This document shows, piece after piece, positions 26,330 to 56,249 of a DNA stretch of 64,000 nt. The DNA is from Vesta saturnalis. Its lineage: Eukaryota > Arthropoda > Insecta > Coleoptera > Lampyridae. The stretch covers positions 1,095,001 through 1,159,000 of the forward strand of contig JARFJB010001964.1 of NCBI GenBank assembly GCA_036346205.1. Direction: 5' to 3'. Numbering within the stretch: position 1 is the stretch's first letter; each line of letters begins with the position of its first letter. The notes beneath the pieces were generated by a model that did no database searches, had not been told where the DNA came from, and saw only the letters and a program-made list of their open reading frames with translations. Both the position numbers and the translations under genes were made by a program.

Positions 26330-26757
26330 AAAAATTATTATTAAATTTATTAAATACATCAATAAAAAGTTTACCTCGAGTAGGATTTGAACCTACGACC
26401 TGTACTTTGCTAGAGTACCGCGCTAACCAACTGCGCCATCGAGATTCAAGCCCCAGTCGATGTAAATTTTGTCTTTATGTATGTAGAACTGATGTAAATT
26501 CTAAATGTAATGAGATTACAATCAAATTACCTATATTAATGGAATGTGAGCCTGCAATATCGCAAGGATTCACACATACCAAAAGCAACTTGACTAATAT
26601 TAAATTACTCTGGCAAAGTATAGGTCGTAGGTTTAAATCCTACTCGAGGTAAACTTTTCATTTTAATTTTAATTTTGTATTTAATAAAATTAATAATAAT
26701 TTTTAATTACATATTTACGTTTGAACTTATTCGTCCATAACAAAAACTTATAATAAT
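26330..26757. mobile_element. palindromic tRNA-like retroposon inside a mariner
   Basis: Inverted arms at about 26330-26411 and 26613-26706 both contain the 3' half of a tRNA-Ala-like unit plus a shared AT-rich trailer, and point outward. The insertion is flanked by an exact 13-bp direct repeat, TTAGTAAACTGTT, at 26317-26329 and 26758-26770. Direct repeats of this length suit LINE-mediated retroposition better than a DNA transposon. The host is the 5' region of the mariner 26199-27857. Confidence 0.6.
26373..26445 (-). tRNA. tRNA-Ala(AGC)-like gene with complete cloverleaf
   Basis: 73 nt fold fully: acceptor ATCTCGA/TCGAGGT (7 pairs, one wobble), D stem GCGC/GCGC, anticodon stem GTACT/AGTAC with loop CTAGCAA (anticodon AGC), variable AGGTC, T stem GTAGG/CCTAC. 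A and B boxes are intact (TGGCGCAGTTGG, GGTTCAAATCC), A73 is present, and TTTTT follows within six bases. Position 3:70 is C:G, not the G:U that AlaRS needs. It lies inside a palindromic insertion in a mariner element, so a retroposed origin is likely. Confidence 0.55.
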
Positions 26758-26789
26758 TTAGTAAACTGTTGTTTACAGCTATTTTTCAT

Positions 26790-27796
26790 TTGTTTTTCTT
26801 TCTATCAAAAAAGGAAAAAATGCAACACAAGCCGCGAAAAAAATTTCTGACGTTTATGGACCTAATGAAGTGTGAATAAGAGTAGCACAAAGTTGGTTTA
26901 AGCATTTTCAATCCGGGAATTTTCATGTCAAAGATGCACCTCGCTCTGATCGCACTGTTGCGGATAAAATGGACGCCATTTTTGAAAAAGCGGAGCAAGA
27001 TCGGCATATCAGTAGTTACGACGTAGCTGAAAAACTGGAAATTCGCCACAAAACAGTTTTGACCCATTTGAAAAAAGCTGGGTACACAAAAAAGCTCGAT
27101 ATTTGGGTGCCGCACGAGCTCACTGAAAGAATCCTTATAAACCGTGTACTCATTTGCGATTCTTTACGGAGACGTAATGAAACCGAATCGTTTTTGAAGA
27201 GATTGATAATTGGTGATGAAACGTGAATCACGTACGACAAGAACGTGCGAAAAAGGTCGTGGTCAAAGGTCAGTCAGGCTTCAAAGACTGTGGCAAAGCC
27301 CGGGTTAACTCGCAATAAGGTGATGCTGTGTGTATGGTGGGATTGGAAGGGTATTGTTCATTATGAGCTTTTACCGCCAGGAAGAACCATCGATTCGGAT
27401 CACTACTGCCAAAAACTGATTAGATTAAAGCAAGAAGTTGAGAGAAAGCGTCCGGAATTGATCAACAGAAAGGGTGTGGTTTTTCATCACGACAACGCTA
27501 GACCACACACATCTTTAGTCATTCAGGAAAAATTAAAAGAGTTTGGTTGGGATGTGTTAATGCATCCGCCATATAGGCCTGACCTTGCACCTTTATATTT
27601 CCACCTGTTTCGATCTCTTCAGAATTCTTTAGGCAGTGTCAGGTTAACATCAAGAGATGACTGCCAAAACTACTTGTCGCGTTTTTTATCAGAAGTCCCA
27701 AAATTTCTACAGCAACGGGATCATGTCGCTACCTACAAGATGACAAAAAATCATCGAACAAAATGGCACATATATACTATAATTAAATGTAAATAA
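26790..27796 (+). pseudogene. mariner transposase, catalytic D lost
   Basis: HTH segment (SWFKHFQSGNFHVKDAPRS) and DD34D core. The first motif reads GDET followed by a stop in place of tryptophan. The second, HHDNARPH, is intact. The third reads DLAPLYFH, so the catalytic aspartate of DLAPSDYH is tyrosine. A frameshift also separates the first codons from the HTH. C-terminus present to 27796. Confidence 0.88.
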
Positions 27797-28655
27797 CCTT
27801 TGAAAAAAAAGTGTCTTGAGTTTTCATATAAAATGCGAAGAAACTTTTTTCCCAACCTAATAAATAAACATTAACGTTTCAATTTTTACGTATCAACTAT
27901 AAGTTCTGTACATTGTTAGTTACGTGTTGTTACATGCAACTATCTTTTAAGCGGTAATTATTCATTTAAGTGGTTTTTGCTGATAAAAGTGCTTCTTGTG
28001 ATGAAAAGTGAAGTGAAAAAATGAAAATATTTTAATTAAAACAATTTTGAAATGCTACATTGATATCAAAAACTTAATTTATACAAATATGTTAACGATG
28101 TCACAATAATTTGGAAATAAAACTATTAATAAGTTTGCTATGTCTAATCACAGCTTTTGATGAATATCTCTGAAACTTTGAAACATATCAGTATAATTAC
28201 AAATATACGATGTAAAAGACGAATTTAACTAAAAAACGAGTGGGTTTGGGTATAAGAAATGCTTAATAAAACTGGTAGAGTAGCAAATAAGCTATTCCAT
28301 CCCCATGAAAAATATAGTGTTCTATTTGAAAATTTCGAGAAAATCTACGATGCTCGGTTTGGACCATACTGTATACTTTTTCGTGTAGCCATCTGTATAA
28401 AAATAAAATAGACCATATACATAAAATATCGTACTACAAATAATAATTAATTTCGTTTGTGCTTGAAAGATACAGAGTGATCAACACATGTCCATTCAGA
28501 CAAATGCTGAAATTTTGTTGAGGTAATGTACGAAGCAAGGAGAATTCAAATCTGGAATAATATATAGAGCATTCCACTAAACAATATGTAAGTTTGTGTT
28601 GTCATGGACTTATGGGTCACCCTGCATTTTTTGTAAAAATATGTTTGAAATGTCC

Positions 28656-29329
28656 ACAAATTCTTCATTCGCGCGCTATAGTACATGTGTGCCGCCTCTG
28701 CTAGATTAAAAACGGTTGCGGTGTGCCATCCTTATTCAATAACAGCACATTTTTCAAAACCGCATAATCGTATAATGACGAGTAGATTTTAAGAAAATAT
28801 TTTTATATTTATATTATTTAGGCAAGTCCTTAATGTTATGACATTAAAATGAGTTTACTTACTGCACATAGTGAGAATTATTCGTGTTTGCCTGTTTGGC
28901 TTATTTACAAGCAAATGAAAAGTTAAGAAAGGATCGAATTACCTAATTCTTGAATTTTATTGATTTGCACTGGAAAATAAAATGTTTATGAAGGTTTAAA
29001 GTCGATCGTGTTGAAAATGATATGATTTATAGTAGTACCTTCTTGTAAATAAAATTCACATATTTTAACAACCATATATCTCAATTGTTAAATAGCAAAA
29101 ATGTTTAAGCCTTCAAAATGAAGTGACTAAACTTTTTACTTTGATAGTAGTTCAGTACAAATAATAAATCTTCTGACCATGCATCTAAAGTGCTCTAATT
29201 ACTTCGCTATCTAATGGGTTATACTTTCTGGATTGAGCTGGGTTAATTCCTGCCTGTCACAATCCTTCTACGGTATTGTAAAGGATCCATCGATAATTAA
29301 AAAGATTGGCACCTCTGACATAGAACCAA
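28656..29329. other. no supported gene
   Basis: AT-rich. A 28-bp stretch around AAGTAAAAAGTTTAGTCAC on the minus strand (about 29118-29150) matches 23439-23466 in inverted orientation. Confidence 0.4.
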
Positions 29330-29440
29330 CAGTAGGTACCGTAGAGTTGGGTGACTTGAAATCGTAGGGGTGACTTGACACAGTGTGACATTTATTTTTG
29401 GAACTACTGTTGCCGTCTTTTAGTTAACGCCCAAACTTCA
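29330..29440 (+). repeat. possible left end of the pogo element
   Basis: CAGTAGGTACCGTAGAGTT opens a segment in which GGGTGACTTGA occurs at 29347 and GGTGACTTGACA at 29368. GGGTGACTTGACA recurs at 29732, just before the ATG. Such repeats could be transposase binding sites. I did not find a matching right end. Confidence 0.35.
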
Positions 29441-29746
29441 GAAAAATTTCTGAAGTATTCCACAATGATGAAGTAATGTTTTTAGTAGCTAAAAGTTGTA
29501 AACATGTGTTTTATATGGCTCCTAAAAAATACTGAATAATAGGTAAGAAAACCACGGTTTTTGATATGCTATATAATTAAGGTCATCCTCAGATATCCAT
29601 ATGAGCAAATTACATGTAATATTTTTTTTACAATAGTTTATTGTCTTCTCAACGGGTTCTGAACCCTAGGTCTGTTGATTTTATTTTTTGAGGTTAAGTA
29701 ATGTTTTTTTAGAATTTTTGTTACAGATTTTGGGTGACTTGACAAA

Positions 29747-31560
29747 ATGCCAAATAAGTATAAGAGAGTGATAGGAAAGCGAAAATACCACGATTTTACT
29801 AAAGATGAATTAGAAGAAGCCTTAACAAATATACGCACTGGTAGATGGACATTGGCGGAGGCTTCAAGTAATACCGGGATATCAAAATCGACATTATATC
29901 AAAAACTTAAAAATATTAAAACTTATGGGGGCCAGACTTCATTGACAACGGAGGAGGAAGTGGTTCTAAAAGATGCTGTTTTATTTGCTGCGGAGTGGGG
30001 ATTTCCCTTAGATAATGACAATATTAAAGATCTGGTTCGAAATTATTTAAACAGACAAGGGCGAAGATTAGGTGCTTTAACGATAACAGACCGGGTAATA
30101 GTTGGTACTACGCGTTTATTACTTGTCATAGCGAACTATCCATTCGCCTATCAGAAAATATAAAGCGAAGTCGTGCTGCTGTTTCTATTGACATTTTAAG
30201 TGAATATTTTGATAAGTTGGCTGTTACTTTAAAAGACATTCCTGACGAAAATAGCGTCAATTATGACGAGACATGTTTTACCGATGACCCTGGACGAACC
30301 AAAGTTGTTGTTCGACGCACAGCTAAACATGCCGAAAAAATTATGGACCATACAAAATCTTCAACGAGTGTGATATTTTCCGTTAGTGGATCAGGAGTTA
30401 TGTTGCCGCCTTATATTGTATATGAGACAGATCAGCAGTGGTCTACGTGGATAGAAAATGGTCCCCAAAAAAACACCCGGTACAATCGCAGCAAATCTTG
30501 ATGGTTTGATCTACACCTATTCGAAGACTGGTTTAAATGTATTGTGCTCCCTTATTTTAAAAAACTTGAAGGACCGAAGGTGTTGATCGGTGACAATTTA
30601 GCCAGCCACATTAGCATCACTATCATACAGGAGTGCCAAAACAATAATATTCGCTTTGTTCTCTTGCTCCCCCAATAGTACACATCTAATGCAACCGCTA
30701 GATGTTTGCTATTTCAGACCACTGAAGGGTAAATGGAGGTCTGTTTTAACTAAATGGAAGCAAACATAACCTGGCCCCATAAGGAAAGATCGATTCCCTG
30801 GTCTACTCAAAGCAACATTAGTAGAACTAAGTGCAAAAAATGCTGATAACATAAAAGCCGGGCTCAAAGCGACAGGACTTATTCCTATCGATCGAGAAGC
30901 TGTTTTACAACGAATCCCTTCTCAACACAGACCTGTTGGGGAAATTGCCAATGTGTTAAAAGATATGTTTGAAACAACAAGAAATGTAAAACCCAGTAAG
31001 TCCGGTAGACGGAAGAAACTAAATGTTGGTCCAGGAGAGAGCATTTCTGTAGAAGATTTAGAAGAAAAAATAGGCGAGACAACGGTGGCAGTACAACTAT
31101 CTGAGCAAAACAAAATTATTAAAAAAGATCCGAAGTCACGCAAGTCCAATAAATCCGAACTTTCTTCTGAAAGTGAGGTAGATGATATGGAGCTTGAAGA
31201 CGAGACCGACGAAGAAGAGTCCAGTGATATTGAGCCCGAGGATAATTTACAAATGCGAAATCAAGACAACAAGCAAAATGAAGAACCTGTGGAACGACAC
31301 TCATTTCAATTTGGAGAGTTTGTTCTTGTGAAATTTCATGCACAGAAACGGCTTGTAAAGTATGTTGGAGAAGTCTGCCAAGTCATTGATGAAGAGTACC
31401 TTCAAGTAAAATTCCTACGAAAAGATGTGGGTACAAAATAAACATTTTTTTCATACCCTGACGTATTAAATTACATTTTATACAATTGCCATGGAAATAC
31501 CCAAGAATCCCGGAATCAGCCACTTTTGATACGAAATACATCGTCTTATTTGGGTGATTG
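29747..31560 (+). pseudogene. pogo/Tigger-like transposase, broken
   Basis: ATG at 29747 and a psq-type HTH (AEASSNTGISKSTLYQKLK). Catalytic segments follow: NYDETCFTDDPG, LIGDNLASH and, after a one-base loss near 30676, HLMQPLDVCYF. An acidic serine-rich linker leads to a C-terminal module (GEFVLVKFHAQKRLVKYVG, ending VKFLRK). A TAA at 31439 stops the frame, but FFSYPDV continues in frame beyond it, so the stop is a lesion. Frameshifts lie near 30150, 30490 and 30676. Confidence 0.82.
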
Positions 31561-31799
31561 GAGAAAAAAACTATTTCCGTTTCCTAAAAGATCATCAAGG
31601 TACTTTGAGCATTTTTAACCAGAGCGCATGTGATAATGTCCCTTTACTATACGCTCTGATAAATTGTTTACCAAGTTCCAAAATTTTCTTGAACACGGAA
31701 CCAAAAGGCGTTCATAGAAAGAAAACCTTTTTTGACATTTTTGACAGTAAAATAACTTTTTTTTAAATATCGAGCAAACAGAAGAAGTAGTACTTTTGC

Positions 31800-32724
31800 T
31801 AACTGGTTTAACATTTATTACAAAAATTTATATAGGCTACTGTACACTTTCAAATTGTTTACATCAAACAAAGCAAATAATAAAATAAGCTATTTTAACA
31901 TGTGTTAGAGTAAAATTTTACTCAGTCTATCTACTAGTATTCACACGCAAACGATATAATTTACACTATCAAAAATACAGTAAAAATACAACAAAATCTG
32001 TATAATATTTAAGGTAAATTTACATAGCTTACACTACACTAAAAATAATTGACTTAACAAAATTGTACGGTAATTGCTGGTCAGCATAAGTAGTAGACAC
32101 AATCTAAATTTGATTAATTAATGCCGTTGTGCATACTACTTACTCTAAGAGCATCACATTTCGATATCCTATATCAACCACGATTTAGTTAACGTAAATC
32201 AGTACTTTTGAATTACAACGTTAGTATATCAAATTTTTAAAGAAGAGGTTTGTAAATAAGTTAATAAAGTATTTACGTATATTGGTAGATGCAATAAATT
32301 GTTAAATAGGTAGGTATATTCATTTCAATATCATTAACCTACCTAATTCATTACCGTTATACGAGGCTTAATCGGAAGTCAACACAATGATTTAAACGTA
32401 CTTTACACTACATAATCCTTGCACTATTTGAGCATTAACTACCATTTTGACCAGATTAAATTTATCTATTGACCCTCACTGTCACTGTCGCTTTTGTCTG
32501 AAAAATGCAATAGTTATATTCCGTTCTTGTTGAATCTTACCAAAGCAATAGCAATACATAAACGAAGCAGAACCTTCACTATCTGTCGGTAGCAACAGTA
32601 ATTGTTAACATTTTTCAATGCAATCTACATTTAAAACTTCACCGACCTTAGCGCCAACAATTTATAATAGGAAATGTGTAAGAGTGAAACTACTGATTTG
32701 TTCACGTATTATGTAATGCTAAAG
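31800..32724 (-). other. probable uif 3' untranslated region
   Basis: AT-rich sequence directly after the uif stop codon, without any supported coding frame on either strand. A canonical AATAAA on the minus strand lies at 31818-31813 and is the best candidate poly(A) signal. The 3' end is inferred only; the pogo relic starts its 3' end just below. Confidence 0.35.
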
Positions 32725-51417
<18,693 letters not shown>

Positions 51418-52407
51418 CTGCAACAAAACAAGAAAAATCATTAGTTATGTACCAAAACAAATGGTCATTTTTTAAATTATACTACGGTTATCGTAGTGTG
51501 TTGCTTATATTTGTGTTAAGGTTATGAACCTATTGCTATAATTATTATAATAATATTATAATTATATAAAGTAGTAATTATATGAAAATCTTATAATATT
51601 TCTCTCATGTTTGATAAAACAATTTTACGCATCTTTGACCAAGAAATGATGTATAGTTTGATTCAAAGAAAGTTGGGTATGACTCATTCTTAAAATTATA
51701 CGAACTAAAGATTTAGGCGGCGCAAGTCTTCATTAATTCAGCAAACTATCTTAGTTAATATTTTTATCGGCAGATGTCTCCACATAAATTTCCATAAAAT
51801 GTCAAAGAAACTTGAAAATCATTGAATGTCTTTTATGTATTAAACTAGAAAAATTATCCATTACATCCACTTATTTTATTGATAGAGTCAAAAATATGTT
51901 GCTGCGACAGTGAATTGTTATACTTAGTTTAGGACATGATTTGCTTATAATTACATACCATCATAATACATAACCTATATGTTTGTAAGTAAACAAATAC
52001 TTTTTGTTTATTATAAATTAAATCATTGCAGGTAGAAAAATTGATAAAAGTTTGTTACACTAAAGATTTACCCTTCTAGAAGCATAATTATTGCTTGGTA
52101 ATCGACATAATTCTTGTAGATACTATACGATAACATAAATATTGATACATGTGTGATTATTTCATTCTTATAGAATAAAGTGTGTATAGCGTAATGTAGT
52201 TCGAAGTTCAACGAAATTATAGATGTTTCATATTTTAATTTAGCACATAGTTTAAATAGATTTCATATTGCTCCAAGTTAAATGAAAAGCAATTTACATA
52301 AATAGGTACATGTATTCAGTCCACCTATTGTAGAGTTATCAATATGTTATGTAAAAATTAGAATATTTATATTACATTGGAATTAAAACATTGAAATTAA
52401 AAAAAAA

Positions 52408-53710
52408 TTATTCACTATCAGTGTCACTCTCAGAAGTGGAATCGTTAACAGATATAATTAACAGTTGCACAACCTCAAAATGTTTGTCAATTTCCCACCA
52501 CTCTAACATAGACACTTTGGCATATTTAATGCATTTCTGCCAATATGTCCCATCAACTCGTTCCTATATTTTTGTTGTAGTGTTCTTTGCAGTTTGCCCA
52601 CACCAGTTCAATTGGATTAAATTGAGAGTGGTATGATGGTAACTGTAATACTCTATGTCCATACTTGTGTGCTACTTCATCTATTTCGTACACCTTTGAT
52701 ATCGCATTATCTGCAACTAATTGCAGTAATCCTTTTTTAAACATGCTAAGTCATAAGCTATATTGTGCTTTAATAGAAAATTACATATTTCTTCCTTCTT
52801 AAATGAATTATTTGAAATTTTTTTTAGAAGTTTAGAATGATAACTAGCATTGTCCATTATAATTAAAACTGATTCTTTTAAGTTTGCAATTAAATTATTT
52901 TCTAACCATTTTGTAAACAACTTCGCACACATCTCCATGATAGTCTGCTCTTTGTGACTTTGTAGAAAACAAAAGTGAAGCAGTGGAAATAATACCATTT
53001 TCATTACCTGCATGTACAACTATAACTCTAAAAAATACAGTTATTTTATTAGGAATTATAATGTAATAACTAAATTACAACAATCCTTTTTCCTTCACCC
53101 ATTGACTTCTTCGCTTTCCTTAGATTTATCATGCCAGCTTCTTTTATGCGATCCTCAACTGAAAATCCAAGTTTCATCTAAGAATACAGGAGTGCATAAT
53201 TTTTCTTCTTTATTTTTGTAATATTCTCTTAAGAATCGTACTCGGTTGGTAGTAATATGTGATTATTCCAGTAAACCACGCCTACCATCATCTACTTTAA
53301 ATCAAAAGCCAATGGAATCTAAGAGACTTCTTAAACTTGATCTACTGAAATCGAAAACTTGACTTTTGCTTAATTCTTTTTGTAATGATGCCAGCGTAAC
53401 ATGTATACCTACAAAAACAGGTATCGTACTATACATGTCTTGCATTTACAGTATCCTTCACATAGTCATCAACTCGGTGGAATTAGATTTCGTATGTTTT
53501 CTGCACTTAGATGGTGACTGTGGAGGTTTATTTACTTTTTTGGGCTTCTGTAGTCCTGTATATAACACTAATTGTATTTATACTAACCCCCACATGCTTC
53601 AAACGTGCGCTAAAAGTAGTCCTTCCAAGTATCATATTTTATACAATAATGTACTACATACCTGCATAACAGATTCAAATGGAACGAGTGCCCCATGATT
53701 GTCACGTTTA
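52408..53710 (-). pseudogene. IS630-like transposase with ~81-residue D-E spacing
   Basis: HTH remnant (FEACG, VSINTISVIYRTTEAQK), basic linker (KPKKVNKPPQSPSKCRK), FLDETWIFS (first aspartate), IIMDNASYHS (second) and FNPIELVW (catalytic glutamate). About 81 residues separate the second aspartate and the glutamate, far more than the 34-41 of Tc1/mariner. A 52-nt GT-AG interval (53610-53661) may be an intron. Several stops and frameshifts; C-terminus SESDTDSE ends at 52408. Confidence 0.72.
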
Positions 53711-53874
53711 AAATGTTACCAAATGTTATGTTATGTAAAAATGTTACCAAATTACCGATAATTCACTGTACAAGTTATAGATAGTTTTTTTTTGTAAAAG
53801 AAAAGCAAACACGCATAAACAATAATGTCAAAAATGAATTGTACAGCAAATTTATGTTTTTATGGCCATCCTTC

Positions 53875-53878
<4 letters not shown>

Positions 53879-53922
<44 letters not shown>
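53879..53922. repeat. (TA)n at the left end of a DD41D element
   Basis: TA run ending one base before the CAGGGTG terminus at 53924. Confidence 0.95.
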
Positions 53923-53923
<1 letters not shown>

Positions 53924-53925
<2 letters not shown>

Positions 53926-55787
53926 GGGTGCACCAACGATTTGGGAGTGGAAGATTACGCCTATACTGTTAATAAAAAATCTTATAACAGATTATTGTAG
54001 TTAACAACGAGGAGCATCTTGTATAAATATTTTTGTATATACAGAGTGTCCCATTTTCGAGTACTACACTAAACTTGTATTTTTTTTAATGGAACACCCT
54101 ATATATTTTTATATATTTGAATTCTCTGTTAAATGATGAGCAAAATTATATAAGGTACTATAGGTCTATGACTAACGGTTCCTAAGTTATTGACATTTCT
54201 ATGTAAAAAAATTAGTCAATTAACTAGGCTCCTGTTCCGCCATCTTGAAAGATATCGGAGCGAAATGTTGGGATTTGTTTTTTCAATCTGTCTAGTTTTA
54301 ACTTCTACATTCAGATTGCAGACTCTTTTCTTTGCATATACAAGTTTGTTGACTTTGTCCTATTTAGCGACGAAGCAAGTTTTAATAGCATACGAGTCAT
54401 TAATAACCATAATAGTCACTATTACTCCGTTGAAAATCCACACTGGGTACGACAAGTAGATTACCAGCATCAGTGGACTGTGAATGTGTGGGGTGGTATT
54501 ATCAATACTGTTGTAATAGGACCTTTCTTTTTCGATCGTTCCCTGATAGGCGAAAGATATCTGCAATTCCTTCAAGAAGATTTCCCACGGTTGCTTGAAA
54601 ATGTGAATCTACATACTCCACAAGTTATGTATTACCAACATGATGGATCCCCGCCGCACTACCATAATCGAGTACGTCGGTTTTTACAAAATTGGCGCGA
54701 ATATCGCTGGATAGGTTGCGGTGATTCCATTGTTTGGCCATCGAGATCACCCGATCTCACTCCCCTAGACTTTTTTTCTGTGGGGATATGTGAAACAGGA
54801 GGTGTATAGGGATTTGCCTACTACACAGGCCAATATGAAACTTCGAGTTACTGAGGATTTTCGAAGTATTCGAAGAAGCATACTTCAAAATGTCAAAGCA
54901 ACCTTTACTAGGCGGTTGACAATGTGCATTGCTACAAATAGAAACATTTTTGAACATTTAATATAAAATTTGTAATTCATTGCGTTCTTTACTTCCATTT
55001 TAAGGTTTACGTTAAAGTTTATATTTATGCAGTTCTACGAGTAAATAATTATTAAGCGTTGCTCTTTATAGTGCAAAATGTTTAATTATGCCATAAACCT
55101 GTAGCTTCTCGATTTTATAGCAATTCGCAGTGTTTCATTTTTGTTTTTCTGTGAATTGTGATATTGTCTTTCTTTATTTTATATTGTGACAAATTCAACA
55201 AAAATAAAAAATGTATACAATTTTCAACTTTATCACTAAATAATTCAGAAACACTTAGGAATAGGTAGTAAAAAGTGAGTATCTATTGCTAGCCCGTAAA
55301 AAATGCTATTCAAATCTGTAATAAAATTTCAGGGTGTGCCATTTAAAAAATGAGAAAAATAGCAGAGCAAAATGGACCACCTTGTATATGCAAAGAAAAG
55401 AGTTTGCAATCTGAATGTAGAAGTTAAAACTAGACAGATTGGAAAAACAAATCCTAAAATTTCATTCCGATAGCTTTCAAGGTGACGGAACAGGAGTCTA
55501 CTTAATTGACGAATTTTTTTACATAGAAATGTCAATAACTTAGGAACCGTTAGTCGTAGACCTATAGTACCTTATATAATTTTACTCATCATTTAACAGA
55601 GAATTCAAATATATAGGGTGTTCCACAAAAAAAACAAGTTTAGTGTACTCGAAAATGGGACACCCTGTATATACCAAAATATTTTAACAAAATGCTCCTT
55701 CTTGACTACAATAATCTGTTATATGATTTTTTATTAAATCAACAGTATAAACGTAATCTTCCACCCCCAAATCCTTGAGACACCCTG
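53924..55787 (+). mobile_element. DD41D element with ~420-450 bp TIRs
   Basis: Left end CAGGGTGCACCAACGATTTG at 53924, right end its complement (CAGGGTGTCTCAAGGATTTG) ending at 55787. The arms match inward to about 54345 and 55330. The left end abuts (TA)n and the right end is followed by TATATATA. Each arm contains additional internal CAGGGTG-type motifs (for example ACACCCTGTATA near 55665). Length 1,864 bp. Confidence 0.88.
54346..54963 (+). pseudogene. DD41D transposase, N-terminal half deleted
   Basis: Starts directly inside the left TIR at FVDFVLFSDEASFN, so the HTH half is gone. WTVNVWGGII, YQHDGSPPH and LTPLDFF follow, with 41 residues between the last two aspartates. A one-base gain in a T run at about 54775 shifts the frame; beyond it WGYVKQEVYRDLP continues to the terminus NIFEHLI at 54963. 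All three catalytic aspartates are present. Confidence 0.82.
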
Positions 55788-56249
55788 TATATATAAATAT
55801 GTAATTTTATTATAGTTTTACATCGATGAGTCATACCCAACTTTATTTGAATCAAACTTTATGTACAGTGTGTCCCGATTTCGTTGTTTTAGTTGTTTTT
55901 TAAAGATATCTTTGTTATTCTCAAAGATAGAAGTGTGCAGTTTTTACATGCACGTACTACTGTGTTGACCTAGATTTCATGGCAAAATCGAAAATTTAGT
56001 ATCTTCTTTTGTTTTCGACTTACAGCTAGACGTCGATATTTCTACATTTTTTTCAAGGTCTTACCTTGCTTAATACTATTATGCTGATCTATATCGTTAA
56101 CGGCCCGTATACATTGCGAAGTGCCGAATTCAGTGGCATGCTGAGAATTTTTCTAGGTGGTGCGGTTTTTGAGTAATAATATAAAATTGCATTTTTTTAA
56201 TGGGAATCATAGTTGGCTTGGCAACCATCACCTGCAATTCTCTTTTAGT

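Larger units (their letters stand above)
26199..27857 (+). mobile_element. mariner (DD34D) element, inactivated, with a nested insertion
   Basis: Imperfect TIRs of about 30 bp (GGTCGGGGAAAAAGT at 26199; complement of GGTTGGGAAAAAAGT ending 27857), flanked by TA on both sides (26197-26198 and 27858-27859). The 1,659-bp length includes the 428-bp tRNA-like insertion; the remainder is about 1.2 kb, as expected for mariner. Confidence 0.9.
25330..28655. repeat. long inverted repeat pair enclosing the mariner
   Basis: Arms at about 25330-25980 and 28130-28655 are inverted copies. Shared landmarks include CATAAGTC, TATATATTATTCCAG, GTACATTACC and CTGATATGTTTC. The right arm reads CAGGGTGACCCATAAGTC on the minus strand; the left begins with a degraded form. 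Divergence is visible (substitutions and small indels). The interior is occupied by the mariner and shows no transposase of its own. Confidence 0.7.
51650..55866. repeat. inverted 45-50 bp pair around the IS630-like relic
   Basis: AGTTTGATTCAAAGAAAGTTGGGTATGACTCAT (middle part near 51655-51685) reappears inverted near 55825-55860. The pair could be the TIRs of the IS630-like element at 52.4-53.7 kb, with the DD41D element at 53.9 kb inserted later. This is inferred from position only. Confidence 0.4.
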
